Source: Lwoffella lincolnii
Lineage (GTDB): Bacteria; Pseudomonadota; Gammaproteobacteria; Pseudomonadales; Moraxellaceae
Direction of reading: 5' to 3'
DNA: 64,000 nucleotides
Assembly (NCBI RefSeq): GCF_002014765.1
Contig: NZ_MUYT01000009.1
Location: forward strand, 51,574-115,573
Shown here: in pieces, positions 8,679-18,400 of the stretch
How the letters are laid out: the number at the start of each line of letters is the position of its first letter
How positions within the stretch are numbered: position 1 is the first letter of the stretch
Translations under genes and position numbers: made by a program
The notes under the pieces: model-generated
Told to the model about the DNA's origin: nothing
Database searches by the model: none
The model's input: only the letters and a program-made list of their open reading frames with translations

Positions 8679-9713
8679 TTATGAATGAGTCAATTCTTGA
8701 CGAACAATGCTTGCCCCTGCACTTAGGGCACGCATTTTTTCTTTAGCAACATGGCGTGATAAGGGTGTCATGCCACAGTTGGTTGATGGGTATAGCTTAT
8801 CTGCGTCCACAAACTGTAACGCCTTACGAAGCGTATCTGCCACTTGTTCTGGGGTTTCGATGTTACTTGTGGCAACGTCAATCGCACCGACCATCACTTT
8901 TTTACCACGAATGATTTCTATCAAGTCCATTGGCACATGCGAGTTTTGACATTCTAGTGAGATGATGTCAATGTTGGATTTTTGTAGATTGGGGAACAAG
9001 GTTTCATATTGTCGCCATTCTGAACCCAAGGTTTTTTTCCAGTCATTATTTGCCTGAATGCCATAGCCATAGCAGATATGCACCGCTGTTTCACAGTTTA
9101 GCCCTTCAACAGCACGTTCTAGGGCGGCAATGCCCCAATCATTCACTTCATCAAAAAAGACATTAAATGCTGGTTCATCAAATTGAATGATGTCCACCCC
9201 AACCGCTTGTAAGGCTTTGGCTTCTTCGTTTAGGATTTTAGCAAATTCCCAAGCCAATTTTTCACGACTTTTATAATGGTTGTCATATAAAGTGTCTACC
9301 ATGGTCATTGGGCCAGGCAATGCCCATTTAATCGGTTGAGTGGTGTATTGACGCAAAAACTTGGCATCATCAACGAACACTGCTTTTGGGCGACTGACCG
9401 CCCCAACCACGGTTGGCACGCTGGCATCATAGCGGTTGCGTATTTTGACGGTTTCTCGTTGGGCAAAATCCACTCCGTCAAGATGTTCAATAAAGGTGGT
9501 TACAAAATGTTGGCGAGTTTGCTCACCATCGCTGACGATGTCAAGTCCTGCTTGTTGTTGCTCTTGTAGGCACACCAATAATGCGTCTTGCTTGCCTGAT
9601 GCCAGTTGGTCTTCGGGCAGTTTCCACGGTGACCACAGTTTTTCAGGTTCAGCAAGCCAAGATGGTTTTGGCAGACTGCCTGCGGTGGATGTGGGAAGTA
9701 AAATTTTGCTCAT
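8679..9713 (-). CDS. mesD: Folate-independent methionine synthase, core-MetE type
   Basis: 344 residues corresponding only to the C-terminal catalytic barrel of cobalamin-independent MetE; the N-terminal folate-binding half is absent. The zinc and homocysteine site is intact: His and Cys in AVHICYG and the distal Cys in STNCGMTPL. Adjacency to a DUF1852 (MesX) gene identifies it as the MesD class, found in aerobes such as Acinetobacter, which makes methionine from homocysteine using a methyl donor other than 5-methyl-tetrahydrofolate and needs MesX. RBS AGGAA sits 6 nt before the ATG. Confidence 0.9.
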   Translation of the reverse strand: MSKILLPTSTAGSLPKPSWLAEPEKLWSPWKLPEDQLASGKQDALLVCLQEQQQAGLDIVSDGEQTRQHFVTTFIEHLDGVDFAQRETVKIRNRYDASVPTVVGAVSRPKAVFVDDAKFLRQYTTQPIKWALPGPMTMVDTLYDNHYKSREKLAWEFAKILNEEAKALQAVGVDIIQFDEPAFNVFFDEVNDWGIAALERAVEGLNCETAVHICYGYGIQANNDWKKTLGSEWRQYETLFPNLQKSNIDIISLECQNSHVPMDLIEIIRGKKVMVGAIDVATSNIETPEQVADTLRKALQFVDADKLYPSTNCGMTPLSRHVAKEKMRALSAGASIVRQELTHS

Positions 9714-9805
9714 TGTATTTTCCTAAACTAAATTTGCCATTATACCAAAAATTTCAATCAACCAACCGATAAACAGTCATCGGCTGATTGATTAATACTT
9801 ATCGC

Positions 9806-10795
9806 TTATTTTTCGGCAAGCCAAGCGTCCAAAATCTCTTGATATGGTTTGATAAACTGCTCTTCGGCGATTTTGCCTTGCTTGATTGCCAATTGGGTGC
9901 GTTCTTCTCTGTCATATTCAATTTTGGTTAATGAATAATCTTGATAGGTTAGGCTTGGCTGATAAATCTGACCTGCCACAGAATTGGCGTTATAAATCTC
10001 TGGGCGGTAGATTTTTTGGAATGCTTCCATGGTGGCGATGGTGCTGATGAGTTCTAAATTGGTGTAATCGTTCAACAAATCAGCATTTTCATCAAAATAA
10101 AACGCATAAGGGGCAACCGATTTTGGGGGCATAAAATAACGCACTTTTAAGCCCATCTTGGCAAAATACTCATCGGTCAATGAATAATCATTTTGCACAT
10201 ATTCCACGCCCAAAATCGGATGCGTGTTGGTGGTTCTGTGATAAGTGCGAGTGGTCGCCACGCTTAGGCACAGTACGGGTGGTTTTTTGGATTGGGTCTT
10301 GTACTCTTCGGATGCCACCATGAATTTGAACAATTTGCCATGCAAATCGCCATAACCCTCAGGCACACTAAATTCAGCCTTATCCTTGTTATATTCACGA
10401 AGCAATACGCTAAAATCATAATCACGAACAAATGATGAAAAGCTGTTGCCAATGATGCCAGGGGTGGTTTTGCCTGTTTTGTGGTCAACCACAGATGTTT
10501 TTAGCCATTCTAATCCTGAGAAAAATTCGCCCTTACCTGCCACATCAACATCAATAGACACAATGTCAATGAGCACTGAATAACGGTCATTTGTCGGATT
10601 GTCCCAATGTGCCAAATCATTAAAACGGTTGTTAATCATTTTGATGGCATTTTGTAGGTTTTCTTTGCGATTTTCACCACGAGCAAGGTTGGCAAAGTTG
10701 GTGGTCAAACGGGTGCTGGTTGCTGGTTGGTAATTTTCATCAAACACATGACTTTTGATGGAATATTGAAAGGTGTTGCTGTGAATGTTGGTCAT
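9806..10795 (-). CDS. mesX: MesX, DUF1852 protein required for MesD-type methionine synthesis
   Basis: 329 residues matching DUF1852 over the whole length, with family segments TTNFANLARGE, NDLAHWDNP, FVRDYDFSVL, and the late YRPEIYNANSVAGQ. In characterised systems MesX is needed for the activity of MesD together with oxygen; its chemistry is unresolved. The frame can be read from a TTG at 10810, but the ATG at 10795 has GGGAG 9 nt upstream and is preferred. It is the first gene of the operon, with MetR-like operators about 130-155 bp upstream. Confidence 0.9.
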   Translation of the reverse strand: MTNIHSNTFQYSIKSHVFDENYQPATSTRLTTNFANLARGENRKENLQNAIKMINNRFNDLAHWDNPTNDRYSVLIDIVSIDVDVAGKGEFFSGLEWLKTSVVDHKTGKTTPGIIGNSFSSFVRDYDFSVLLREYNKDKAEFSVPEGYGDLHGKLFKFMVASEEYKTQSKKPPVLCLSVATTRTYHRTTNTHPILGVEYVQNDYSLTDEYFAKMGLKVRYFMPPKSVAPYAFYFDENADLLNDYTNLELISTIATMEAFQKIYRPEIYNANSVAGQIYQPSLTYQDYSLTKIEYDREERTQLAIKQGKIAEEQFIKPYQEILDAWLAEK

Positions 10796-10912
10796 GATAA
10801 AGTCTCCCAAACTTTTGGTTGTTTTTAGTTAAGCAGATAAGCGTTTAGTGAATGAAAAGTGAATGAAATAAGCAAGTAGGGATACTTTAACCGATTTTTT
10901 ACATGAATAAAA

Positions 10913-10948
10913 ATGATTTAAAATCATATTAAGATGAATAAAATTCAT
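10913..10948 (-). promoter_or_regulatory. Two MetR-like palindromes upstream of mesX
   Basis: The site at 10934-10948 is ATGAAT-AAA-ATTCAT. Read as TGAA-N5-TTCA it fits the MetR operator consensus exactly. A second palindrome at 10913-10927 (ATGATTT-A-AAATCAT) reads TGAT-N5-ATCA, a relaxed version. Their centres are 21 bp apart, two helical turns, as expected for cooperative LysR-type binding. MetR activates metE and metH in enterobacteria; control of mesXD by MetR is inferred. Confidence 0.65.
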
Positions 10949-11070
10949 GATATATGAGAAATGGGTCGTTTAGGGACACACGTTAACATCATCTGCTTGG
11001 CATTTTTTAATCCATGCGGTCATCTTATTAGCCGATACTGAATAAGGTTGGGTGATTGTTGCCTTATTGA

Positions 11071-12225
11071 TTATTGATTGTCAGCATAGATGGCCGCTTG
11101 TAGCCAAATGTTGGCTTGAATGTAGTCATGAACGGCGATGGCATCAGTCTTAGCGGTTTTTGGTGTTGCCATACGCACCACAAAAGGTTGGCTGTCTGGC
11201 TCACGCAATATCACCACGTCAAACAAAGTTACCGTAATGTCAAAAAATGCACTGTCTTGCTTGCCAAGCACTTGTCCTTGACACCAAGCTTCATCTTCTT
11301 GTCCTAAGGTATCACCAAATAAATACGCACACATATGCCCCAAGTTAATCTCAATGGGGGCAAGCGTGTCCGTGTTATCGTCAGGTTGCCATTGGCGGAT
11401 TAACTCGTCTATGTTGTTAGGTGTTTGTCCGCCATGGTTTGCCACGATGTCATTAAAGGCACGGTGATAACGAATGGCTTTGGGGTCATCAACGATGATG
11501 ACTTCATCTTGCTTGCTTATGGTGATGTGGTAAGCCCATGCACTTAGGTTGACAAAATAGCTGGTGTCTTCTCGATATAAGTCGGCATTGATGGCATGCA
11601 GTTGGTCATGGGCATAAATGATGGTGTCATCAGCACGCAGACACAATATCGCATCTAGCTGGCTGTCGTTGATGATGATGTGTTCGATGTGGCATTGCAG
11701 ACCGTATGGGCTGTTGACACAAGGAAAGGCGTTAACTAAGTCAGTGGGTTTGCCGTTGTTTAATTTTAATATTTGATTGACATGCACAGGTTGGTTGCCA
11801 CTGATTAACAGATATGGGCTTGTTTTTGGGTTGGGGGATTGTGTGTTTAACCCCAGTGGTAAGGTGGCGGTGTCAATCATGGCTTGTAGCCAGTCAGAGA
11901 CTTGGGCAGAGATGTTTTTTTGGTCTTTGGTTTTAGACGTTTGGGCATGGGTGGCTGGCGTGTTGTTTGGTAAATTGACTGATGAATCGCTTAATGAGCG
12001 GTCGACTGCATCAGTTAAAATGCCCCAATGTTGGGCGTGTCCTGCGTATTGTTCGCTGTTGATGGGGATTTTTTTTGGGGGTTGATGACTGTGATTGCTT
12101 TTATCTTGATGATTGCTTTGATGTTGATAACGCATGGTCATGGTGTTTGGCTTCGCTTGTTGTTTGCAGTTGTTTGTGAAAATGTTGTTTATGTGTTGTG
12201 AATTAGCAGAGTTAGCATACACCAT
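11071..12225 (-). CDS. Uncharacterised protein
   Basis: 384 residues, not recognised. The first 100 or so are polar, Gln/Asn/His-rich low complexity; an internal Met at about residue 29 could be the true start. The rest looks like a soluble mixed alpha/beta protein with no signal peptide or membrane span. Recurring acidic segments (IIVDDPKAIRYHRAF, HMCAYLFGDTLG, DEAWCQGQVLG) do not match a motif I know. It stands apart from the mesX operon by 260 bp that includes the MetR-like sites, so it is probably a separate unit. Confidence 0.6.
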   Translation of the reverse strand: MVYANSANSQHINNIFTNNCKQQAKPNTMTMRYQHQSNHQDKSNHSHQPPKKIPINSEQYAGHAQHWGILTDAVDRSLSDSSVNLPNNTPATHAQTSKTKDQKNISAQVSDWLQAMIDTATLPLGLNTQSPNPKTSPYLLISGNQPVHVNQILKLNNGKPTDLVNAFPCVNSPYGLQCHIEHIIINDSQLDAILCLRADDTIIYAHDQLHAINADLYREDTSYFVNLSAWAYHITISKQDEVIIVDDPKAIRYHRAFNDIVANHGGQTPNNIDELIRQWQPDDNTDTLAPIEINLGHMCAYLFGDTLGQEDEAWCQGQVLGKQDSAFFDITVTLFDVVILREPDSQPFVVRMATPKTAKTDAIAVHDYIQANIWLQAAIYADNQ

Positions 12226-12448
12226 TTACCATCAGACGCAAGCATTAAGCGGATAAATCATGACATTTAAAGTCAGTTGTGGGTGAGATGCCAGATTTTT
12301 TGTTTTTTTTTCATAAAATTTGCTTTTTTTCATAAAAATTGTCGTCAAACACTGGCTAATCACAGAATTAATTGGCATTAAAGGGGGTATTTGTGTCAAA
12401 CTAACCCTCTTTTAATCATGATTTTTATGACAGAATAGGTTTGTCGGC

Positions 12449-13687
12449 ATGTTTCGACCTTTGGCATTGTTTATTGGTTTGCGTTACACACGAGCAGAAC
12501 GCAGTAACCGTTTTATTTCTTTTATTTCACTGATTTCGGTGATTGGGCTGACCTTGGGCGTGGCGGTACTGATTACGGTGCTGTCAGTGATGAATGGCTT
12601 TGATAGAGAGATTAAAAGTCGTATTTTGGGCATGGTGCCACAAGCGACCGTACAGTCAATGCAAATCCTGCCAGATTGGCAATCTTTGGCAGAGAACATC
12701 AAACACCAAGACAGCAAAATCAGCGATGTTGCTCCCTTTATTAACTTGCAAGGCATGCTAACTGCCAACGGTCAAGTGGCTGGGGTGGTGGTAACAGGAG
12801 TCGTCCCAGAATACGAAAAAAAGGTCTCCATCATCGGCGAGCATATGACCCAAGGCAGTATTGATAATCTGCAAGCAGGCGAATTTGGCATTGTGCTGGG
12901 GGAAGATTTGGCTTGGTCATTGGGCTTGAATATGGGTGATAAAATCACTTTGGTGTTACCAGAAGCATCGCCATCACCTGCTGGCGTGATTCCTAGATTT
13001 AAGCGGTTTACCTTGGTCGGTACTTATGACATCAGTAAAGAGGTCAATACCATGGTGGCATACATTCCCATGAATGATGCTGCTAAGTTGTTGCGTCTGC
13101 CAGATGGGGCTCAAGGCATTCGCATGCGTCTTAATGACATCTTTTCTGCCCCACGAGTGGCACAGCAAGCGGTACAACTTGATCCAGAACGGCTGATTCC
13201 AAGCGATTGGACACAAACTCATGGCAATCTGTTTAGTGCCATTCAGATGGAAAAAGCCATGATTGGTTTGTTGTTATTCTTGATTGTGATTGTTGCTGCT
13301 TTTAATATTGTCTCAAGCCTTGTGATGATGGTTACCGATAAAAAGTCAGACATTGCGATTTTAAAAACTTTTGGGGCAACACCCAAACTCATCACACAGG
13401 TGTTTATGGTACAAGGCATGATTATTGGGGTCATTGGTACGGCACTTGGTACGGTGATTGGGGTGGTGTTTGCGTTATCCATCAGCGATGTGTTGGGTTA
13501 TGTCAATCAAGCATTTAATTTGCATTTGTTTGACGTATATCCTGTTAATTATTTGCCGTCCTATGTTAAGGTTAGCGATGTTCTGGTGATTACAGGTTCG
13601 TCATTTTTGTTGTGTTTTTTAATGACCATTTATCCTGCCAAACGTGCTGCCAAAATCCAACCTGCTCAGACTTTGCGTTATGAATAA
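12449..13687 (+). CDS. lolF: Lipoprotein-releasing ABC transporter permease (LolC/LolF type)
   Basis: 412 residues. Four membrane spans in the order of LolC/E proteins: one at about 28-50, a large periplasmic domain (50-265), then three spans at about 270-400. The N-terminal block FIGLRYTRAERSNRFISFIS is typical of the family. The complex extracts outer-membrane lipoproteins from the inner membrane and hands them to LolA. Only one permease is present, followed by lolD, so it is taken to be LolF of a LolDF system, as in Acinetobacter relatives, rather than half of LolCDE. Confidence 0.88.
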   Translation: MFRPLALFIGLRYTRAERSNRFISFISLISVIGLTLGVAVLITVLSVMNGFDREIKSRILGMVPQATVQSMQILPDWQSLAENIKHQDSKISDVAPFINLQGMLTANGQVAGVVVTGVVPEYEKKVSIIGEHMTQGSIDNLQAGEFGIVLGEDLAWSLGLNMGDKITLVLPEASPSPAGVIPRFKRFTLVGTYDISKEVNTMVAYIPMNDAAKLLRLPDGAQGIRMRLNDIFSAPRVAQQAVQLDPERLIPSDWTQTHGNLFSAIQMEKAMIGLLLFLIVIVAAFNIVSSLVMMVTDKKSDIAILKTFGATPKLITQVFMVQGMIIGVIGTALGTVIGVVFALSISDVLGYVNQAFNLHLFDVYPVNYLPSYVKVSDVLVITGSSFLLCFLMTIYPAKRAAKIQPAQTLRYE

Positions 13688-13734
13688 TGGTTAATCACAC
13701 TCCTTAAAGCGAGTTGCTTAAAGTGAATTCTAAC

Positions 13735-13840
13735 AGCCATTGCAGTTTTAACCATGATTGATTGAGGCTTTAACAGTTATTGAAGTTTTAACAGTTATTG
13801 AAAAACACCCATTGAAATTTTAACACCCATTGAAATAGCC
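13735..13840. repeat. Degenerate short repeats between lolF and lolD
   Basis: Variants of TTTTAACAGTTATTGAA and ACCCATTGAAATTTTAAC are repeated about five times over 100 bp of the 167-bp gap. No terminator is evident. Confidence 0.7.
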
Positions 13841-13854
13841 AAACAGACATCACC

Positions 13855-14559
13855 ATGAACGAGACACAAAACACCCCAAATAATGCCATTTTAGTCGCCA
13901 AAAATATCAGCAAAACCTATGATGAAGGGGCCGTCAAAACTCACGTGCTAAGTGAGCTAAGCTTAACCATTCATGCAGGTGAAAAGGTCGCCATTGTTGG
14001 CACAAGTGGCTCTGGCAAAAGCACTTTACTGCATCTATTAGGCGGTTTAGATACCCCAACCACAGGTGAAGTATGGTTACAAGGGCAATGCCTTAATCAG
14101 ATGAATGAGACCCAACGGGGGCATATGCGTAACCAGCATTTGGGCTTTATTTATCAGTTTCATCATTTGCTTGCAGAGTTTGATGCCATTGAAAATGTTG
14201 CCATGCCCTTGCTGATGCGTCCTAAAATCAGTCTTGGTGATGCCAAAGAGCAGGCGGTCGCCATTTTAAAAAAAGTGGGGCTGGGTCATCGCCTTGAGCA
14301 TCGCCCAGGTGAGCTGTCTGGCGGTGAACGACAACGGGTGGCGATTGCTCGTGCCTTGGTAACTAAGCCTGCTTTAATACTGGCGGACGAGCCTACGGGT
14401 AATTTGGACTATGACAATGCCCACAGTGTGTTTGCATTATTGGCTGAGTTACAACAGACTTTACAAACGTCGCTTTTAATGGTAACCCATGACCGTCAAT
14501 TAGCATCACAGGCAGACCGACAGTTGACTTTAAAAAATGGACAATGGGACAACAGCTAA
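13855..14559 (+). CDS. lolD: Lipoprotein-releasing ABC transporter ATP-binding protein
   Basis: 234 residues with all ATPase motifs: Walker A GTSGSGKST, Q-loop in FIYQFHHL, signature LSGGERQRVAIARAL, Walker B LILADEPTGNLD and the switch His in MVTHD. It powers the lolF permease encoded 167 bp upstream on the same strand. No strong RBS is visible before the ATG. Confidence 0.95.
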   Translation: MNETQNTPNNAILVAKNISKTYDEGAVKTHVLSELSLTIHAGEKVAIVGTSGSGKSTLLHLLGGLDTPTTGEVWLQGQCLNQMNETQRGHMRNQHLGFIYQFHHLLAEFDAIENVAMPLLMRPKISLGDAKEQAVAILKKVGLGHRLEHRPGELSGGERQRVAIARALVTKPALILADEPTGNLDYDNAHSVFALLAELQQTLQTSLLMVTHDRQLASQADRQLTLKNGQWDNS

Positions 14560-14648
14560 AGACAAAGACTGTGGTTTAAAACCCATGGCTTAAAAACTGA
14601 TGGTTAGTAACCATGTTTTATCTGTATTTATTTAGGTTTTATGCTTAT

Positions 14649-15233
14649 TTAGTATTTGTGTTTATCTAGTAAATGTGCAGGGCGATGACCATGGCGTTTT
14701 TGCCATGTGCGAATGATTTTATACTGCCAAAAAAAGCGAAAGGTCAACCCACACACCAAGCTTGTGATGACTGCCAATATCAAAAGCCCCAAACAAAATG
14801 CTGACAGTGAAAAGACGTGCTGATAGGTTATAAATGGATTGACCCCATCAGCAAATATCCATAAACTCAAATCTGACAGCATATGCCCGATTTGACGAAA
14901 ACCGATAATCTGCTTACCCAATATTTTTGCCCCCACATAATAGCTGGCATAGAAGACAGGAATGGTGGTGATGGGGTTGGTAATCCATGTTAAGGCAACC
15001 GCAAATGGCACATTGGCACGAAAGTATAAGGAGAATATCAATGCCACCAATGTTTGCCCTGGCAGTGGAAAAAACGCACTCATGACCCCGACATATACCG
15101 CTTTATTGAGACAACGACGGTTAAAATGCCATAGCCTTGGATCAGATAAATAATGGGCAAAGGGCTGTAATCCCTTGGTTTGCATGATTTGTTCTGGGGT
15201 TGGTAACCAGTTTTTTAGTTTTTTGGTTGGCAC
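14649..15233 (-). CDS. DUF2062 domain inner-membrane protein
   Basis: 194 residues matching DUF2062: the core contains AVYVGVMSAFFPLPGQTLVA, TWITNPITTIPVFYASYYVG and a long C-terminal membrane segment (about 140-170). Three membrane segments are predicted. The function of the family is unknown. The start is a GTG at 15233; no better in-frame ATG precedes the conserved part. It converges with lolD and diverges from comEC. Confidence 0.85.
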   Translation of the reverse strand: MPTKKLKNWLPTPEQIMQTKGLQPFAHYLSDPRLWHFNRRCLNKAVYVGVMSAFFPLPGQTLVALIFSLYFRANVPFAVALTWITNPITTIPVFYASYYVGAKILGKQIIGFRQIGHMLSDLSLWIFADGVNPFITYQHVFSLSAFCLGLLILAVITSLVCGLTFRFFWQYKIIRTWQKRHGHRPAHLLDKHKY

Positions 15234-15451
15234 AATGGATTACTCGGTCATGAAACGTTGCTAAAACACCAACGAATCAAAAACAAAAAATAAAACACAA
15301 CAAAAGGATAAAAAATGGGATAAAACGCCAATAACTGATGACTGGTGCTAGCATAACCACAAACCCATGAATTGGCAAGTTCATCAGCCATCTGTGGCAA
15401 CTGATTGATATTCTTCACATAACAAATAAAAGATGATAAAGGCTCATAAAG

Positions 15452-18400
15452 ATGAAAATTTGGTTATGGTCTTTGCTATTGATGGTGTGGTTATTGGTAT
15501 TGCTTGAAAGTTTGAGCAGTCAATGGATTGACCTTAAAGATACCGTGTTATCTCAGATGGCAATGTCTGGTATGTGGTATGTGTTTTGTTATGTGTTGTT
15601 GATTTTGGCGTGGCAGTTATGGCGGTTTGGGCAATCGCATCAACGCAAACAGCAATTTAGACAGGGGCAGTTTAAGCAGCTGCAACTCAAACAGCCAGTC
15701 AAACAGCCAGTCAATCCGTCACATTTAACCGTTGGCAATAAGAACAGCAATGGGCTTGTGACTATGGTCAACGTCATCAGCGTGATGTTGCTGTTTATTG
15801 GTATCAGTTTGCATGGCTTGTTACAGTATCACTCTCATACAGCCAATCAGCTGACCCAAATGGTTCAGGTGATTGCTCATATTCGCATTGATGGTTTAAG
15901 CGATGGGGTAGCAGATACTCGCTATCAAAGTCATTATGCTCAAACAGCCACCATTGTTCATGCCATGCCTTTATCCGCCCAAGCAACATCTACTCAAGCA
16001 ATATCTACTCAAGCAACATCTACCCAGCCAACTGGGGTCAGCTCACAAGAGGGCATGGCTAAGACTGCTCATGTGTCTTTTATTGCCAACCCCTATCATC
16101 ACAATGACCACAGCCAACCAGCGGATATTGACACTGACATTGACACTGACATTATCAATGATGCTGCAACTGACATCAGCATCAAGACAGAAGCCCATCT
16201 TAATGCTCCCATGAACACTTTGGTTGGTTCGCAAGTGTTGATTTCTGCCATGAATCAGTCATTGGCAAATGGGCAGATTGAAGCATTGTTTGTCTCACAA
16301 CCCTCTAAGACCTCCACGGGTCAACCCACCATTAGACAAGTGCCTTTGGATTCCCTGGTAGATGGACAAGAACTGATTGTGCCATTGTTGCTACAGCCAC
16401 TGCCTAATCATCAGTCCAAGCAAGTGGGATTTAATGGTCATCGTTGGCTGACAACAAGAGGCATACAAGCACAAGCAAAATGGCTACCGATGAATAACCA
16501 TCAGTGGCATGAGCAAGCACAAATGATGTACCAGATGATGCCTCATGTTAAAACACATGCGGTCGCATCTAACACCCTTTGGCAACAGATGATGGGACGG
16601 TTAACTTTACTTCGGTGGCAATTACGTCAGCACTTTATGCAATTTGATGCCAGCACACCAGCACAACAGCAAGCTCAGGCAGTTGCTTTAAGCTTACTGA
16701 CTGGTGATAGGGCATTGATTAATAAGTCAACCAAACACTTATATCAGCTTTCTGGCATTTCACATTTATTGGCGATATCAGGGACACATGTGTTGTTTTT
16801 GGCAATTGTGTTTGCCAGTGTGGCAATGGCAGGCATTGAACGGTTTGCGGTTGGGGCATATGACCATATGCCACGTTGGCAATGGCGTTGGGGGTTGACG
16901 GTAGGCATGGCGGCCTTGTATGCGCTGTTTACAGGTTTTGATGTGCCAGCTGCTCGCACGTTGTGGATGTTGTTGGCAGTGGGGATTGCCAGATGGCTGT
17001 TGTTGCCGATAAGTGGTCTACAAGTGGTGATGCTGGTGGCGGCAGTGATGGTGTGGTTTAATCCTTTGGTGCTATGGCAGGCAGGATTTTGGTTGTCCTT
17101 TATGGCGGTCATGCTGTTAATTGGTTATGAGCAGGCGTTCATGGCTAACATAAAATCAACGTCTGGTGATAATTTTAGTGCTAATAATAATGATGGCGAT
17201 AATAAAGCCAAAACATTTCAGCAACTGAAGCAATTTGTGTTGTTACAACTTTGGATATTTGTGACTTTATTGCCACTGAGTTTGTGGATATTTGGCAAGG
17301 TATCACTTTGGGGTGTGTTGGTGAATATGTTTGCCATTGGGTTATATGGCTGGGTAATTGTGCCATGCAATTTGTTGGCAGGGTTACTGTATCTGCTATC
17401 GCCCACATTGGCAAACATGCTTTGGGCAGGGGTGATTGGTTTACTCACACACTTGCATGACAGTTTGGCATGGATAACAGGCGCAAACATCGGTGATGGT
17501 GAGTCAGATGCGATGTCATCGGCTTGGCTTTATTATGACGTTAGCCTTGGTGTTTTGGTACTGGTGATACTGGCATTATGGCTGGTGGTGTTTTTTAAAG
17601 GTCATCATGGATTAAGGGCTTGGACATGCTTACCATTGAGTGCAATCGTGATGCTGACTGTGTTTCCAAATGTGTTTTTATCGTCTAAAACATTGACATC
17701 ATTGAGCGTGATTCAAACCGATGACCGACAACAAAAATCTGACCCCGCCATACTGACATTATTGGCGTTGGGAGAGAACATGAATCGTCAAGGGGTGCGT
17801 GCGTCTTTGTTACACATACCTAAAAACCAAAATTACGATGTACAAAACTGGTTAATATTGTCGCAAGTTAATCAAAAAGACATTGCCTTAAAAGACTTAC
17901 AAAAGACAACAAACAATGCTTTATTAAACAAAGATTGGCCTAATAAACAAAGACATCACGTTACCAATGACACACTGATGAATGGGCTAAAAGAAAATTT
18001 GGCCGCCAAACGCATCACACGGCTAACAGGCATCATCGTACAAAATCCTGATAAGCAACTTGCCATGCTCACCGCTCGCCTAAGTCATGACATACCAGTG
18101 CAATATTGGTGGCAAGCAGGCAATGGTGCATTTTTGCGACAACTTACCCAGCTTGAACCAACCGCCACATCACCAATAAGTTGTCAAGTGCAAATGCCCA
18201 ACAACAATGCCCTAAACAGCAATGCTTTAAACAGCAATGCTTTAAACAACAATGGTTTTGTCAGTACAGCCATACAAGCAGTCAGTGGATTTGCCAAAAT
18301 TGATGACCCCAGTGTCTGGACATGCTCGCTGTTACTTAAATTTGAAACAGGCATTGTGGTACAGAGTGAGTACCCAACCCACATGCTCAGTGGTGGCAAA

